Assembly: GCF_002807665.1 (NCBI RefSeq)
Contig: NZ_PEAY01000005.1
Location: forward strand, 62,001-126,000
DNA length: 64,000 nucleotides
Source of the DNA: Neoalteromonas facilis
GTDB lineage: Bacteria > Pseudomonadota > Gammaproteobacteria > Enterobacterales > Alteromonadaceae
Reading direction: 5' to 3'
Shown here: positions 29,798 through 39,384 of the stretch, in pieces
Numbering within the stretch: the first letter of the stretch is position 1
Layout of the letters: every line of letters starts with the position of its first letter
Position numbers and translations under genes: made by a program
Notes under the pieces: generated by a model
Told to the model about the DNA's origin: nothing
What the model saw: only the letters and a program-made list of their open reading frames with translations
The model's database searches: none

Positions 29798-29819
29798 AGT
29801 AACATCCTAGCAGTTGGGT

Positions 29820-30278
29820 TTAATTAAACACCAGTTGTTCAAAAGTGACGCCGTCCAATTTATAGGCGAACTCTCCAATATCAACATAATCGCCTTGTGG
29901 AGTGTTAATTAATGTCACTGTCGCGGGCGCGTTTTGACGGGCAAGCCATATACTGGCATCAACTCGACGTTCTGCAGCGGGTGATTGCGACACTTGTGTC
30001 AACGTTGCTGCCAACCAGTAATTAATCACCTCATCGCCCGAACGGTGTAGTTTTCCACCATCTTCAACGATTCGCCACTGCGTACCCACTCGCTCCATAC
30101 GAGCATCACCTATATCGATGCGTAACACCAAGTCGTTATCTGATATCAGACGCAGCTGAGCACTCGGAGCAGGTTTTGGCAACCACTGGTCTAGATTGAA
30201 CAATGCAATCATCAGCAACATGGAGAAGATAATCACATTGTTGAACGCGCGAGCCGACAGTTTCACCTTCATTCCCAT
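29820..30278 (-). CDS. Conserved single-pass inner-membrane protein, unknown function
   Basis: 152 aa with one membrane helix (about 13-30: NVIIFSMLLMIALFNLDQW) and a periplasmic C-terminal domain of ~120 residues rich in short beta strands (LRLISDNDLVLRIDIGDARMERV). I recognise no family. It lies between mutM and rpmG on the same strand, 23 bp upstream of mutM's ATG, so it is likely cotranscribed with mutM. An in-frame ATG two codons later (30272) may be the real start. Confidence 0.6.
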   Translation of the reverse strand: MGMKVKLSARAFNNVIIFSMLLMIALFNLDQWLPKPAPSAQLRLISDNDLVLRIDIGDARMERVGTQWRIVEDGGKLHRSGDEVINYWLAATLTQVSQSPAAERRVDASIWLARQNAPATVTLINTPQGDYVDIGEFAYKLDGVTFEQLVFN

Positions 30279-30332
30279 TGTGTAATCAATGCTGGCGCTA
30301 GCTTACCCTATTCAAGGGCCTGATTAAAACGC

Positions 30333-30360
30333 AAAAAACCCGGTCAATGCCGGGCTTTTA
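30333..30360 (-). terminator. Intrinsic terminator after rpmG
   Basis: On the minus strand CCCGG...CCGGG forms a stem (30339-30343 with 30350-30354) followed by TTTTTTGCG. It terminates rpmB-rpmG and lies before the 152-aa membrane protein gene. Confidence 0.75.
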
Positions 30361-30381
30361 AAAGGAGACAAAAGTTAAGTA

Positions 30382-30537
30382 TTACTTAATCTTAGCTTCC
30401 TTGAACATAACGTGCTGGCGAATTTTAGGATCGTATTTTTTGATCTCCATTTTGCCAGGCATATTACGCTTGTTTTTATCAGTCGTGTAGTAGTAACCCG
30501 TACCTGCAGTTGATACTAATTTGATTTTATCACGCAT
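30382..30537 (-). CDS. rpmG: 50S ribosomal protein L33
   Basis: A 51-aa protein, [19 protein letters not shown]... ending MFKEAKIK. Read from the ATG at 30537 to the TAA at 30382. It is the Zn-independent (cysteine-free) form. Directly after rpmB (12 bp), the usual operon. Confidence 0.97.
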   Translation of the reverse strand: MRDKIKLVSTAGTGYYYTTDKNKRNMPGKMEIKKYDPKIRQHVMFKEAKIK

Positions 30538-30549
30538 GGTCTAGGCTCC

Positions 30550-30786
30550 TTAAACTTTCTCACCACGAGCACGGATATCGGCTAGAACCGTATCAATACC
30601 CTTTTTATCGATGATACGCATACCCTTTGGAGTAAGGCGTAATTTTACAAAGCGGTTTTCGCTTTCAACCCAGAAACGGTGGGTTTGCAAATTTGGTAAA
30701 AAGCGACGACGAGTCGCGTTGCGCGCGTGCGAACGGTTATTACCAACCGCAGGGCGCTTTCCTGTCACTTGACATACTCTAGACAT
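30550..30786 (-). CDS. rpmB: 50S ribosomal protein L28
   Basis: 78 aa, [21 protein letters not shown]...; full-length, cysteine-poor form. Ribosome site GGAGAC lies just before the ATG. Promoter presumed in 30787-30930. Confidence 0.98.
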   Translation of the reverse strand: MSRVCQVTGKRPAVGNNRSHARNATRRRFLPNLQTHRFWVESENRFVKLRLTPKGMRIIDKKGIDTVLADIRARGEKV

Positions 30787-30937
30787 TTTTGTCTCCAGAA
30801 CAACGTTTACAATGGTGTTGCCACTAGTGGCAGCGACCCTTACTGACTAATCAATAGTCGGGAAGCTACGCGGGCATCCAACCTACAATTAAGAGGGCGC
30901 ATGTTATACAGTAAATACAAGCAATGATCAACTTAAA

Positions 30938-31777
30938 TTAGCTAAGATCTTCTTTTGATCGCGCGATCGCTTGTTTTATTCCATAGTCTGTTTGCGTGAT
31001 CTTGTTGCGCTTGGTCGTTGCGCGAATGGCGGCATTCTTATCTCGCATCTCTTGCGTCACATAACCACGCGCATGATCAAGGTGCAAACAAATCGCTGAA
31101 TATCGAATTTGTTTAGATTTAATACCCGCATTGAATAACCTTTCGCCAAGCTCTCTGTCTTCACCGCCGTACTGCATACGTTCATCAAAGCCATTGGCCG
31201 CGAAAATATCCTTCCGCCAGCCAGAAACATTATGACCATTCCATGTAGCTTTGGTTGGAGTCAGCGAATTCAACAGTTTTTCTTTCAAACCCGTTGCGGT
31301 CAGTTTCATAGTTTTGTGTGTTTTCTTTAAACCATGCGCGAGCAACCAGTCTAAGTTAAACGCGTCTCCTGACGCGATATCATCTCGTGTAATCGCCTTA
31401 CTGGTTTCCATAGGCAATTTAAAATACCCGCCAGACAGAAAATAACCCGGTTCACGACGCGACATATGCACTGCTAGAAAGTCGTTACGTAATACGCAAT
31501 CACCGTCGGTAAACAATATGTACTCACCTTCACTGGCGATAAGAGCTTTGTTTAAAATACGCGTCTTCTGAAAGCCATCATCGGGTTGCCACACATGTTT
31601 TATGTCGCGCCCAGACGCCTGTTTAAAAGTATCAATGGCGTCAGCTGTTGCCTGATCAGATCCGTCATCCGCAATGATTATTTCAAAGTCTTGAAATGTT
31701 TGGTAATGCAGGCTCCAAAGTGTTTTTAGCATCCATTCTGGTGAATTGTATGTCGAAAAAATAACGGACATCTGCAT
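30938..31777 (-). CDS. Family 2 glycosyltransferase
   Basis: 279 aa, GT2 fold: MSVIFSTYNSPEWMLKTLWSL, FEIIIADDGSDQATADAI, DxD-like LFTDGDCVLR, and a C-terminal GGEDRELGERLFNAGIKSKQIRY. This matches the galactosyltransferase-like GT2 group seen in LPS outer core and capsule loci. Last of three glycosyltransferase genes packed head-to-tail (4-bp gap to GT25). Confidence 0.87.
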   Translation of the reverse strand: MQMSVIFSTYNSPEWMLKTLWSLHYQTFQDFEIIIADDGSDQATADAIDTFKQASGRDIKHVWQPDDGFQKTRILNKALIASEGEYILFTDGDCVLRNDFLAVHMSRREPGYFLSGGYFKLPMETSKAITRDDIASGDAFNLDWLLAHGLKKTHKTMKLTATGLKEKLLNSLTPTKATWNGHNVSGWRKDIFAANGFDERMQYGGEDRELGERLFNAGIKSKQIRYSAICLHLDHARGYVTQEMRDKNAAIRATTKRNKITQTDYGIKQAIARSKEDLS

Positions 31778-31781
31778 AGTG

Positions 31782-32543
31782 TTACCCCTGAATATCTTGG
31801 TTTAGTGATGCTAATCTGCGTTTTGTATGTAAACGGTTGAGCCAGTAAAACTGCCACATGTTGGATAATTTTCGTGTCAGGCTTTTAACCGCTTTCTTAC
31901 GCTGTGCAATCACTTCTATATCACTGCTTTGCTGCACATTAGGTTCTGCCGGATAGGGCATTAAACCAAATATGCGGAGGTCTTTTTCCCACCAATATTG
32001 CAAATCAATATCGATCGGACGAATAATCGGCAGACTATGTTCGAGGAGCTTTTTTGCTCCCGCATAGCTTACTGCTTGTGCGCAGGTGCGCGCGGGTACT
32101 TTTGCATAAGTCACTCGAGTGTAATCACCAAACCGGTGTTGATGCACGGTCGGACGTTTACGCACGTGTTGCGCTAACTTGATGTAATCCCAATCTTCCG
32201 GCATCTGTTCAATAGCCGAGATGCTCTGGGGTAACGAAGAATGTAAATGAACATCATCTTCAAGAATAATGGCAAACGGAATGTGCTCATCAACGATGCG
32301 TTGCCAAATGGCTCTATGACTCAAATAACAGGCAATTTCGCCCATATTTAAGGTTTTATAATAGGCATCCGGGTGTTGTGGCGCATAAACGGCATTTAAT
32401 TGTTGCGAGGTTAAATCTTTACCATCTACCGCATTTACCCGTTCAAAAGAGAGATTTAGTGCCGAAAATTGTTGCTGGATCACGTCTAGTCGTTCTGTCG
32501 AACGTGCAAGATTAATGACGAAACAGGGGGGACGTTGAGTCAT
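31782..32543 (-). CDS. Family 25 glycosyltransferase (LPS)
   Basis: 253 aa, GT25: CFVINLARSTERLDVIQQQF, ERVNAVDGKDL, GEIACYLSHRAIWQRI and the acidic motif IILEDDVHL. These proteins add galactose or glucose to LPS outer core. Start overlaps the GT4 stop by 4 bp, so the GT4-GT25-GT2 genes are translationally linked. Confidence 0.88.
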   Translation of the reverse strand: MTQRPPCFVINLARSTERLDVIQQQFSALNLSFERVNAVDGKDLTSQQLNAVYAPQHPDAYYKTLNMGEIACYLSHRAIWQRIVDEHIPFAIILEDDVHLHSSLPQSISAIEQMPEDWDYIKLAQHVRKRPTVHQHRFGDYTRVTYAKVPARTCAQAVSYAGAKKLLEHSLPIIRPIDIDLQYWWEKDLRIFGLMPYPAEPNVQQSSDIEVIAQRKKAVKSLTRKLSNMWQFYWLNRLHTKRRLASLNQDIQG

Positions 32544-33688
32544 CGTGATTTTACAGCCGACATTTGTTCATCACTCACTAAAGCCAAATACTGATGCGCA
32601 ATCTGTAAATGGTCAAAACGAGCGCGCAAACCGTCGCCAACGTCTGACATAGGTGTATCCAACCGCTTATCAATTGCCTCAGCTAATGCTTTGGGGTCAT
32701 CCACTGGCACTAAAAATTCCTTGTGTTCATCAATCATTATTTCATTGGGACCGTAGGGACAGTTCGTCGATACAACCGGCGTGTTGCACGCCAATGCTTC
32801 AACGATAACGTTACCAAAGCCTTCAAAATCTGAGCTTAACACCAAACATTGGGCGTGCTTTATCCATACATAAGGGTTTTGTTTAAACCCCAGAGCCATA
32901 ACATTATCACCTACACCACATTTTATTGCGAGCTGACGTATACGTTCACTATTACCCGCCAAACATACTAAATTAACGCTTTTGTTTTGCATTAAGCGTA
33001 ACGCTTTGAATAGCACATCATGGCGTTTTTGTTTGGCGAAACGACCAATGTGAATGATATAGGGTTGCGTGGGAATATCATCCTCACATTCATCACGTTG
33101 ACTGAGGATCGCATCAAAATCAAACGGGTTAAATATACGCTGCACAGAAGCTGGTTTGAACAAGTTTTGCGATTGTATTTCTGCTACCAGTGCGTCCGAA
33201 ACGGCAACAAGTGCTTTACCTTGCAATGCCTTAAATAAGCGTCGCTGGCGTAAATACTTAAATGGGCCCATTTTAAGTGCCCGATTCAAAGTCGGTTGAA
33301 TGGCATTATGTACAACATAAAAACACGGTGAGAACTGACACGCAGAAACGATGTAGTGGGTCTCATCCAGATTAGATAAAAACAAATCAAACCGACCATG
33401 TTGTTGTTCTATCTGACTCACTAACGCCGACAAGTTTTGCGCATGGGCTTGTCTTTTGCTGGTACGGGCCAATTTTGCCCGTTTTTGTTCATATAAAAAG
33501 TGCACCGGTATTGATTCGGGCATATCGTATTCTTGGCGACGTTGTAAACAAATTAATACCGGTTGATGGCCTAACAAGGCAAATGCATGAGCCAGCGCGA
33601 TAACCACTTTTTCAGCGCCGCCACCCGCGAGAGAATCAATCAATAGCGCAATACGATATGAAGTGTCTGGGAGAGTTGTAGTATCCAA
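32540..33688 (-). CDS. Family 4 glycosyltransferase
   Basis: 382 aa, GT-B fold: N-terminal IALLIDSLAGGGAEKVV, C-terminal YIIHIGRFAKQKRHDVLFKAL and the catalytic EX7E region in DFEGFGNVIVEALACNTPVVSTNCPYGPNEI. Acts on nucleotide-sugars; substrate not readable. First of the GT4-GT25-GT2 set. Confidence 0.9.
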   Translation of the reverse strand: MDTTTLPDTSYRIALLIDSLAGGGAEKVVIALAHAFALLGHQPVLICLQRRQEYDMPESIPVHFLYEQKRAKLARTSKRQAHAQNLSALVSQIEQQHGRFDLFLSNLDETHYIVSACQFSPCFYVVHNAIQPTLNRALKMGPFKYLRQRRLFKALQGKALVAVSDALVAEIQSQNLFKPASVQRIFNPFDFDAILSQRDECEDDIPTQPYIIHIGRFAKQKRHDVLFKALRLMQNKSVNLVCLAGNSERIRQLAIKCGVGDNVMALGFKQNPYVWIKHAQCLVLSSDFEGFGNVIVEALACNTPVVSTNCPYGPNEIMIDEHKEFLVPVDDPKALAEAIDKRLDTPMSDVGDGLRARFDHLQIAHQYLALVSDEQMSAVKSR

Positions 33689-33706
33689 TAGTGTGGCTGC
33701 GCGAAT

Positions 33707-34381
33707 CTAAATCAGTCCTCGTTGCGCGAATGATACCGTATTTGTATGACCAACCACAAAATGATCCAACACTGAAATATCCACTAATGCCATTGCCGAT
33801 GTAATTCTGTGTGTAATATCAATATCAGCTTGGCTTGGCTCAGCAATACCTGAAGGATGATTATGAACCAGAATAACGGCCGCGGCATTCTCTAAAATAG
33901 CCTTCTTGACTAACTCTCTTGGATATACTGCGGCGCTGTTAATTGTGCCATAGAACATTTTGCAGAAACTGATCAAATGATGCTGACTGTTCAACAACAT
34001 CAGTGCAAAAACTTCTTGTTGTAGACCAGACATGTTGAGCTGCAAGTAATGCTTTACCGCATCAACATCACTAAACACATTATTTGCGCACAGTTGGGTG
34101 TGTAAACTCCTTGTAGATAACTCCACTGCCGCTTTGAATAATGCGTATTTCGCCTTGCCAATACCCAACTGAGCTCGTAGCTCTGATTCACTGGCAGACA
34201 GCACCCCATAGACGCTACCAAACTGGTCGAGTAAACGTTGCGCTAACACCAATGCATTATTACCCGCCACGCCTGAATGAATAAAGATAGCAAGTAGTTC
34301 AATATCAGATAAAAACTCAGCGCCGCGACGAAGTAGTTTTTCACGAGGCCGCTCATTCACAGTCCAATCAGTTATTCTCAT
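33707..34381 (-). CDS. radC: RadC family JAB-domain protein
   Basis: 224 aa with an N-terminal HhH region (FGSVYGVLSASESELRAQLGIGKAKYALFKA) and the JAMM-like metal motif HNHPSGIAEPSQAD (about 173-186). The biochemical role of RadC is unsettled despite the DNA-repair name. Divergent from coaBC, as in many gammaproteobacteria. Confidence 0.93.
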   Translation of the reverse strand: MRITDWTVNERPREKLLRRGAEFLSDIELLAIFIHSGVAGNNALVLAQRLLDQFGSVYGVLSASESELRAQLGIGKAKYALFKAAVELSTRSLHTQLCANNVFSDVDAVKHYLQLNMSGLQQEVFALMLLNSQHHLISFCKMFYGTINSAAVYPRELVKKAILENAAAVILVHNHPSGIAEPSQADIDITHRITSAMALVDISVLDHFVVGHTNTVSFAQRGLI

Positions 34382-34467
34382 CTGTACAATCCCTTGTTAC
34401 TATCAACGTTAGTAATTAAGCGTATTACGTGCACAAAGTCGCCGTACACAAGGTCAGTCATTCACCT

Positions 34468-35694
34468 ATGCTACTGAAAGATAAAAATATTCTTCTAGGT
34501 ATTACCGGGGGGATAGCTGCCTACAAAGCACCTGATCTGGTGCGTAAACTGACAGCAGAGGGTGCAATAGTCAGGGTCGTCATTACGGATTCAGCAGCAG
34601 AATTTGTCAGTCCATTGGCGTTGCAGGCTGTGTCTGGTCACCCCGTTCATCAACATTTGCTCGACCCAGAAGCTGAAGCAGGCATGGGCCACATAGAGTT
34701 GGCCAAATGGGCCGATACCTTACTGATAGCACCCGCAACCGCAAACTGCTTGGCCAAATTGGCACATGGCATTGCTGATGACTTGTTATCCACCTTATAT
34801 CTTGCAACAACTGCAGATGTTATGGTCGCGCCCGCTATGAATCAGCAAATGTGGGCTGCTGATGCAACCCAACACAATGTTACGATTCTTAAGCAGCGTG
34901 GACTTAAGTTTATCGGTCCCGATAGTGGTGAACAGGCCTGTGGCGATATCGGCGCGGGTCGCATGACCGAACCTTTAGATATTGTCGCTGAGCTTATTGC
35001 CTCACAGGCAACTCACTACATTCCCGCACTTTCTGGTAAGCGTTTAGTCATTACCGCAGGCCCAACGAGGGAAGCACTTGACCCTGTGCGTTACTTGACT
35101 AATCACAGTAGCGGAAAAATGGGTTATGCCATTGCAACAGCTGCCGTTAAAGCTGGGGCTCATGTCACGCTGATCAGTGGCCCTACCGCGATACCCAAAC
35201 CCGATGGACTGGAACTTGTCTCGGTTGAAAGTGCAGAGCAAATGCACAAAGCGGTTATGCAGAAGTTACAGAGTTGCGACATATTCATAGCAACAGCCGC
35301 TGTAGCAGATTATCGCTGTGCATCTGTGGCTGAGCAAAAAATCAAAAAGAACTCTGATGAGTTAACACTTACTTTAATTAAAAACCCTGATATTCTTAGC
35401 GATGTTGCATCTTCTTCACCTGCACCCTTTACGCTGGGGTTTGCGGCTGAAACTCACGATGTTGCTGAATATGCAATGAGTAAGCTGAAAAAGAAAAAGC
35501 TCGACATGATTGCTGCAAATGACGTGTCAAATGCCGATATAGGGTTTAATAGCGACCAAAATTCGTTGCATGTGTTTTGGAATAACGGTAATCATATACT
35601 GAACAAAGCGCCTAAATCTGTTCTAGCCGAGCAGTTGATAGCGCTTTTAGCTGAACAGTTCACACTAAAACAAAAAAGAAACGGAACGGATTAA
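34468..35694 (+). CDS. coaBC: Bifunctional phosphopantothenoylcysteine decarboxylase/synthetase CoaBC
   Basis: 408 aa from the ATG at 34468 ([20 protein letters not shown]), preferred over an upstream GTG at 34429 because it matches the family start. CoaC (FMN decarboxylase) carries GGIAAYK, the active-site His in [21 protein letters not shown] and PAMNQQMW; CoaB carries [25 protein letters not shown]. Makes 4'-phosphopantetheine for CoA synthesis. Its stop abuts slmA; the dut gene that separates them in E. coli is absent. Confidence 0.96.
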   Translation: MLLKDKNILLGITGGIAAYKAPDLVRKLTAEGAIVRVVITDSAAEFVSPLALQAVSGHPVHQHLLDPEAEAGMGHIELAKWADTLLIAPATANCLAKLAHGIADDLLSTLYLATTADVMVAPAMNQQMWAADATQHNVTILKQRGLKFIGPDSGEQACGDIGAGRMTEPLDIVAELIASQATHYIPALSGKRLVITAGPTREALDPVRYLTNHSSGKMGYAIATAAVKAGAHVTLISGPTAIPKPDGLELVSVESAEQMHKAVMQKLQSCDIFIATAAVADYRCASVAEQKIKKNSDELTLTLIKNPDILSDVASSSPAPFTLGFAAETHDVAEYAMSKLKKKKLDMIAANDVSNADIGFNSDQNSLHVFWNNGNHILNKAPKSVLAEQLIALLAEQFTLKQKRNGTD

Positions 35695-36281
35695 TGCCAG
35701 CGACTAAAAAACCCAATCGTCGAGCACAAATTCTGCAATGTTTAGCAGGCATGCTCGAAACCAATCCTGGACAACGCATTACAACGGCAAAATTAGCTGA
35801 GAAAGTAGGCGTATCTGAAGCCGCTTTATATCGCCACTTTCCAAGCAAAGCGCGCATGTTTGAGGGATTGATCGAGTTTATCGAAGAAGCATTATTTTCA
35901 CGCATTAATAAAATTGTAAATGATGAAAAAGATGCCACGGTAAGATGTCAGATGATATTGCACCTACTGCTTGGATTTGCTGAAAAAAACCCTGGCATTA
36001 CCCGTATTCTGAATGGCGATGCCTTACTAGGTGAGCAGGAACGTTTGCGCACCCGCATCGCTAAACTGTATGAGCGGTTAGAAACTCAGCTAAAGCAGGT
36101 TTTAAGAGAACGAAAACTACGCGAGGGTAAAGAGTTGCCTGCGGATGAAGGCATCATTGCGAATATGCTCGTGTGTTACGCTGATGGCCGTATCAATTTG
36201 TTTATTCGCAGTGAGTTCACGCGTAAACCGACAGAAGACTTTGCGGCTCAGTGGGCGTTTATCAAGAATCACTTCTTTTAA
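35694..36281 (+). CDS. slmA: Nucleoid occlusion factor SlmA
   Basis: 195 aa TetR-family protein: [39 protein letters not shown] and the SlmA-specific C-terminal dimer domain ([18 protein letters not shown]...W). It blocks FtsZ assembly over the nucleoid. Overlaps the coaBC stop by one base. Confidence 0.95.
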   Translation: MPATKKPNRRAQILQCLAGMLETNPGQRITTAKLAEKVGVSEAALYRHFPSKARMFEGLIEFIEEALFSRINKIVNDEKDATVRCQMILHLLLGFAEKNPGITRILNGDALLGEQERLRTRIAKLYERLETQLKQVLRERKLREGKELPADEGIIANMLVCYADGRINLFIRSEFTRKPTEDFAAQWAFIKNHFF

Positions 36282-36334
36282 AAACGGCTAAACAAATATA
36301 ACTATTCACTGGTCGAAGCACGCCCAGCAAGCAT

Positions 36335-36365
36335 AAAAAAGCCCGTCATAACCACGGGCTTTTTT
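36335..36365. terminator. Bidirectional intrinsic terminator
   Basis: A-run, AGCCCGT stem (36340-36346), 7-nt loop, ACGGGCT stem (36354-36360) and T-run (36360-36365). Serves slmA on the plus strand and the M28 peptidase on the minus strand. Confidence 0.85.
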
Positions 36366-36394
36366 GATCATTGTTGTCAGAGTGCGACGTTAAC

Positions 36395-38059
36395 TTAATC
36401 GCGCCGGCTAAAAGTATCACCGAAAAAGTCACCGGCATTCCATGCGGGACGTTTTTGCTGATTCGCTAAAGTCGAGCCAATTTGGGCATTGACCGTAGTA
36501 AACTTAATCGCAGCGTCCCAATTGAAATCTTGCTTCATATCATCGGATGGTTTGTGATAGTGCGTACTCAAAAAAGTACTTAGCACTTTTGCGCCATCAA
36601 CATTAGGGTCCACCGCTTTGACCCCAGGTACTAGGAATACGGCTGGTACACCTTGTTTTACGAAAGCATAGTGATCAGAGCGAGTGAATAATGCTTGCTG
36701 AGGCCATGGATCGTCACTCAACGTGATCCCTACATTTGCCGCTGCATCTTCTACTGAGGCTTTCATGTCACTGTGACTTGCACCAAACGCGATGACGTCA
36801 GCAAAATCATAGGTCAAAATTGGCATATCCAAATTAACATTTGCCACCATACTGCTTAGCGGCACCGTTGGGTTGCGAGCAAAATAGTCAGCGCCCAATA
36901 GACCTTTTTCTTCACCCGTAACAGCCACGAACAGCAAAGAACGCTTAGGTTTTGTCTCTAAAAGACTAAACAAACGCGCAGTTTCCAGCATGACAGCGGT
37001 ACCCGAAGCGTTATCCATTGCGCCATTGTTGATATTGTCTTTCTTAACGGTTTTAGAAAATCCAAGGTGATCACTATGCGCTGAATACACCACGTATTCA
37101 TTTTTCAATTCAGGATCTGAGCCTTCAATAATGCCAACGACATTCGGGCTCGTGATAGTCTTATGCTCGCTCTTGCGACTCATAGACACATTACCCGGTA
37201 GTGCAAAACCGGCTGGCACTCGATCATTTTCTACTTCTTCGTAGACCGCTTCTAATGACTTGTCTGCACCAACAAATAGTTTTTTAGCCGTTTCCATGGG
37301 CAATTGCGCGGCGCCGAGAAGAGAAGGTTGTACATTTTCAGGCTCTCCTTCGCTATTCAGCCAACGCATAGACGGCACGTGCAAGTAATTCAAAGAGCGT
37401 TGATAGGGTCTGGATTTTTCCCACTGCGGTGTAGGAATTGTGATCATACCAATAGCGCCATTCTTAGCAGCATAGGCTCTTTTTTGTGTAGTCGACCCAA
37501 AGTGAGCACCTTCTTCACTCGGGAAGTCATTCGGCTTGCCCAATAGCACGACGACAATTTTGCCTTCTACATCCAAGCCAGCATAGTCATCATGATTCAG
37601 CAACGGCGCTGTAATACCATAACCGACGAACACTAGCCCCGCAGATACGTCTGATGCCTTCCGAACAGTATCCGCGCCCATAATGAATTCTTTGGGGTAG
37701 CTGAACGTTTGCGTGCTGCCGTCCGCTCCCGTCAAGCTAAACGCTGGCGATTCTTGATCCAATGTTGCATATCGGAAATTTACGCGCTGAAGATAGGGAG
37801 ATTGTGGATCGGTTCCTGCCGGTGTTAGACCATACTTCGCGAATTCAGTAGCAATATACAAAGACGCAATTTCATGCCCACGACTACCGGTTTCCCGGCC
37901 TTCTAATAAATCATCGGCTAAAAATTGCATATGCGCTTTAATTCGCTCTTCATCAGGCTCTAAATTATTTGCAGAGGCATTCATGCTGGTGACGAACAAA
38001 GCAATACTAGCGATTAGAATTTTGCCAAGTTGCATTGGCATTTTATCGGTACGGATCAT
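36395..38059 (-). CDS. Exported M28-family zinc aminopeptidase
   Basis: 554 aa with a signal peptide (start at the first ATG or a few codons later; LGKILIASIALFVTSMNASAN). A PA-domain-like insert (about 130-290) precedes the M28 core. Zinc ligands and catalytic acids are visible: YSAHSDHLG (His, with Asp two on), NNGAMDNASGT (Asp), TGEEKGLLGADYF (Glu pair), NVNLDMPI (Asp) and ARSDHYAF-type FTRSDHYAF (His). It removes N-terminal residues from peptides in the periplasm or outside. Divergent from tetR. Confidence 0.9.
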   Translation of the reverse strand: MIRTDKMPMQLGKILIASIALFVTSMNASANNLEPDEERIKAHMQFLADDLLEGRETGSRGHEIASLYIATEFAKYGLTPAGTDPQSPYLQRVNFRYATLDQESPAFSLTGADGSTQTFSYPKEFIMGADTVRKASDVSAGLVFVGYGITAPLLNHDDYAGLDVEGKIVVVLLGKPNDFPSEEGAHFGSTTQKRAYAAKNGAIGMITIPTPQWEKSRPYQRSLNYLHVPSMRWLNSEGEPENVQPSLLGAAQLPMETAKKLFVGADKSLEAVYEEVENDRVPAGFALPGNVSMSRKSEHKTITSPNVVGIIEGSDPELKNEYVVYSAHSDHLGFSKTVKKDNINNGAMDNASGTAVMLETARLFSLLETKPKRSLLFVAVTGEEKGLLGADYFARNPTVPLSSMVANVNLDMPILTYDFADVIAFGASHSDMKASVEDAAANVGITLSDDPWPQQALFTRSDHYAFVKQGVPAVFLVPGVKAVDPNVDGAKVLSTFLSTHYHKPSDDMKQDFNWDAAIKFTTVNAQIGSTLANQQKRPAWNAGDFFGDTFSRRD

Positions 38060-38251
38060 GGTAGGTTTTCTTTTGTTTCTACTGCAAAGTACTAGTTTAA
38101 CTTACACCGCGGAGCATAAACAGTTAGAGAATGGTTATCGAACTCACAGAAACGTCGATTAATCGAGGCTTTCACAGGTTTTTACTCCCGTTGTATCGGT
38201 CTACCACTCCCGCACAAAGCACTTGACTACTGAGTAATTCACACTAGGCTA

Positions 38252-38267
38252 GAGAACAAAGATTCTC
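38252..38267. promoter_or_regulatory. Inverted repeat before tetR gene, candidate autoregulatory operator
   Basis: GAGAA-CAAAGA-TTCTC lies 14 bp before the regulator start and could be its operator; also positioned to influence the divergent peptidase gene. Short and unproven. Confidence 0.3.
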
Positions 38268-38281
38268 GAAAGGAATTTCTT

Positions 38282-38851
38282 ATGCCTCGCGCACCACTTT
38301 ATGATCTAGAAGAAGTCATGGAACAAGCTATAGATGTATTTCTTGAGCATGGCTTTCACGGCGCTGTGATGGATGAAATCATCGCTCGCACAGACTTTAA
38401 TCGTCGAGGGTTCTACCGCGAATTTGGCAGTAAACAGCAGTTTTTATATCGCGTCATTGAATTTTATTTGGATACACAACTTCAAGAGGTTTTAGTCGCA
38501 TTAGAGCAACCTCAAGGTATCCACGCGATCAATGACTTTTTCGACCGTTATTTAACGTTAGTCAGCGGGCGTGGTTGTCTATTGGTCAATTGTATTACTG
38601 AGTTGGGCCATGATGATCAAACGATTAAAGACTTTGGTCGTCATTATTTGGATAGACTACAAATAGATTTTATCGCATGTCTAGAGCGCGCCATGAACAG
38701 TCATGAAATATCGCGAGATACACCAATCGAAGCTGTGGCGTTACAACTCACCAGCTACGTTCAAGGCTTTGCCGTTAATGCCATTTTGGTTCAAGACAAC
38801 CAAGAGTTAAAATTGGCAACACAGATGTTGCTCGGCAGCGTACAACGCTAG
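38282..38851 (+). CDS. TetR/AcrR-family transcriptional regulator
   Basis: 189 aa. N-terminal HTH ALEVFLEHGFHGAVMDEIIARTDFNRRGFYREFGSKQQF is typical of TetR proteins; the C-terminal effector domain contains GRGCLLVNCITELGHDDQTIKDFGRHYLDRL, resembling regulators of the AcrR/YxaF type. Target unknown; the divergent M28 gene is a candidate. Strong ribosome site AAAGGAAT before ATG 38282. Confidence 0.88.
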   Translation: MPRAPLYDLEEVMEQAIDVFLEHGFHGAVMDEIIARTDFNRRGFYREFGSKQQFLYRVIEFYLDTQLQEVLVALEQPQGIHAINDFFDRYLTLVSGRGCLLVNCITELGHDDQTIKDFGRHYLDRLQIDFIACLERAMNSHEISRDTPIEAVALQLTSYVQGFAVNAILVQDNQELKLATQMLLGSVQR

Positions 38852-38871
38852 CTTTTTATTCGCTAACGCCT

Positions 38872-38923
38872 AGTTGCTGAAGTTGAGCCGGCTCACTCTA
38901 TTGGGCTACTCAACGCAGCAACT
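38872..38923. repeat. Large imperfect inverted repeat downstream of tetR
   Basis: AGTTGCTG-AAG-TTGAGCC on the left pairs with GGGCTA-CTCAA-CG-CAGCAACT on the right, giving a stem of about 18 bp with small bulges around a ~14-nt loop. No T-run follows, so it is not a classic terminator. Could be an mRNA 3'-end structure, a cruciform or one copy of an intergenic repeat. Confidence 0.6.
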
Positions 38924-39022
38924 CATAGTTTCATCTATGGATGCATCAATCGTGATGATCTTGCGATGGATAAACCGCCCTGAAATAGTTAAAATCCCGC
39001 CAACTGCTTTTCAGGATGCACC

Positions 39023-39346
39023 ATGAACCAACCTAAATCCTTATTTCGAATTCAATTTGTCAGCAATGGTGAGCACTACGAGTTATATGTGCGAGAAGTT
39101 AGCCAAGGTGGATTGTTTGGCTTTGTTGAAATTGGTGATTTTGTTTGGGATACACACACCCATTTAGTGCTTGATCCCAGTCACGAAAAGCTGAAAGATG
39201 AATTTGCAGATGTAACGCATACCTACATTCCTATGCATAATGTGTTACGCATTGATGAAGTGAAGAAACAAGGCAGCGCTAAAATTACCGCGCTATCGGA
39301 TAAAGTAACTGCGTTTCCTGCACCGATTTATACACCCAAAAAGTAA
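39023..39346 (+). CDS. DUF1820 family protein
   Basis: 107 aa cytosolic protein with the DUF1820 signature: SLFRIQFVSNGEHYELYVREVSQGGLFGFVEIGDFVW...IPMHNVLRIDEV. Small SH3-like beta protein of unknown function, conserved across gammaproteobacteria. Stands between tetR and the DUF885 gene. Confidence 0.85.
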   Translation: MNQPKSLFRIQFVSNGEHYELYVREVSQGGLFGFVEIGDFVWDTHTHLVLDPSHEKLKDEFADVTHTYIPMHNVLRIDEVKKQGSAKITALSDKVTAFPAPIYTPKK

Positions 39347-39384
39347 ATCGCTTTAACCCTAGTTAAAGCAGAGGAGTTACCTCC

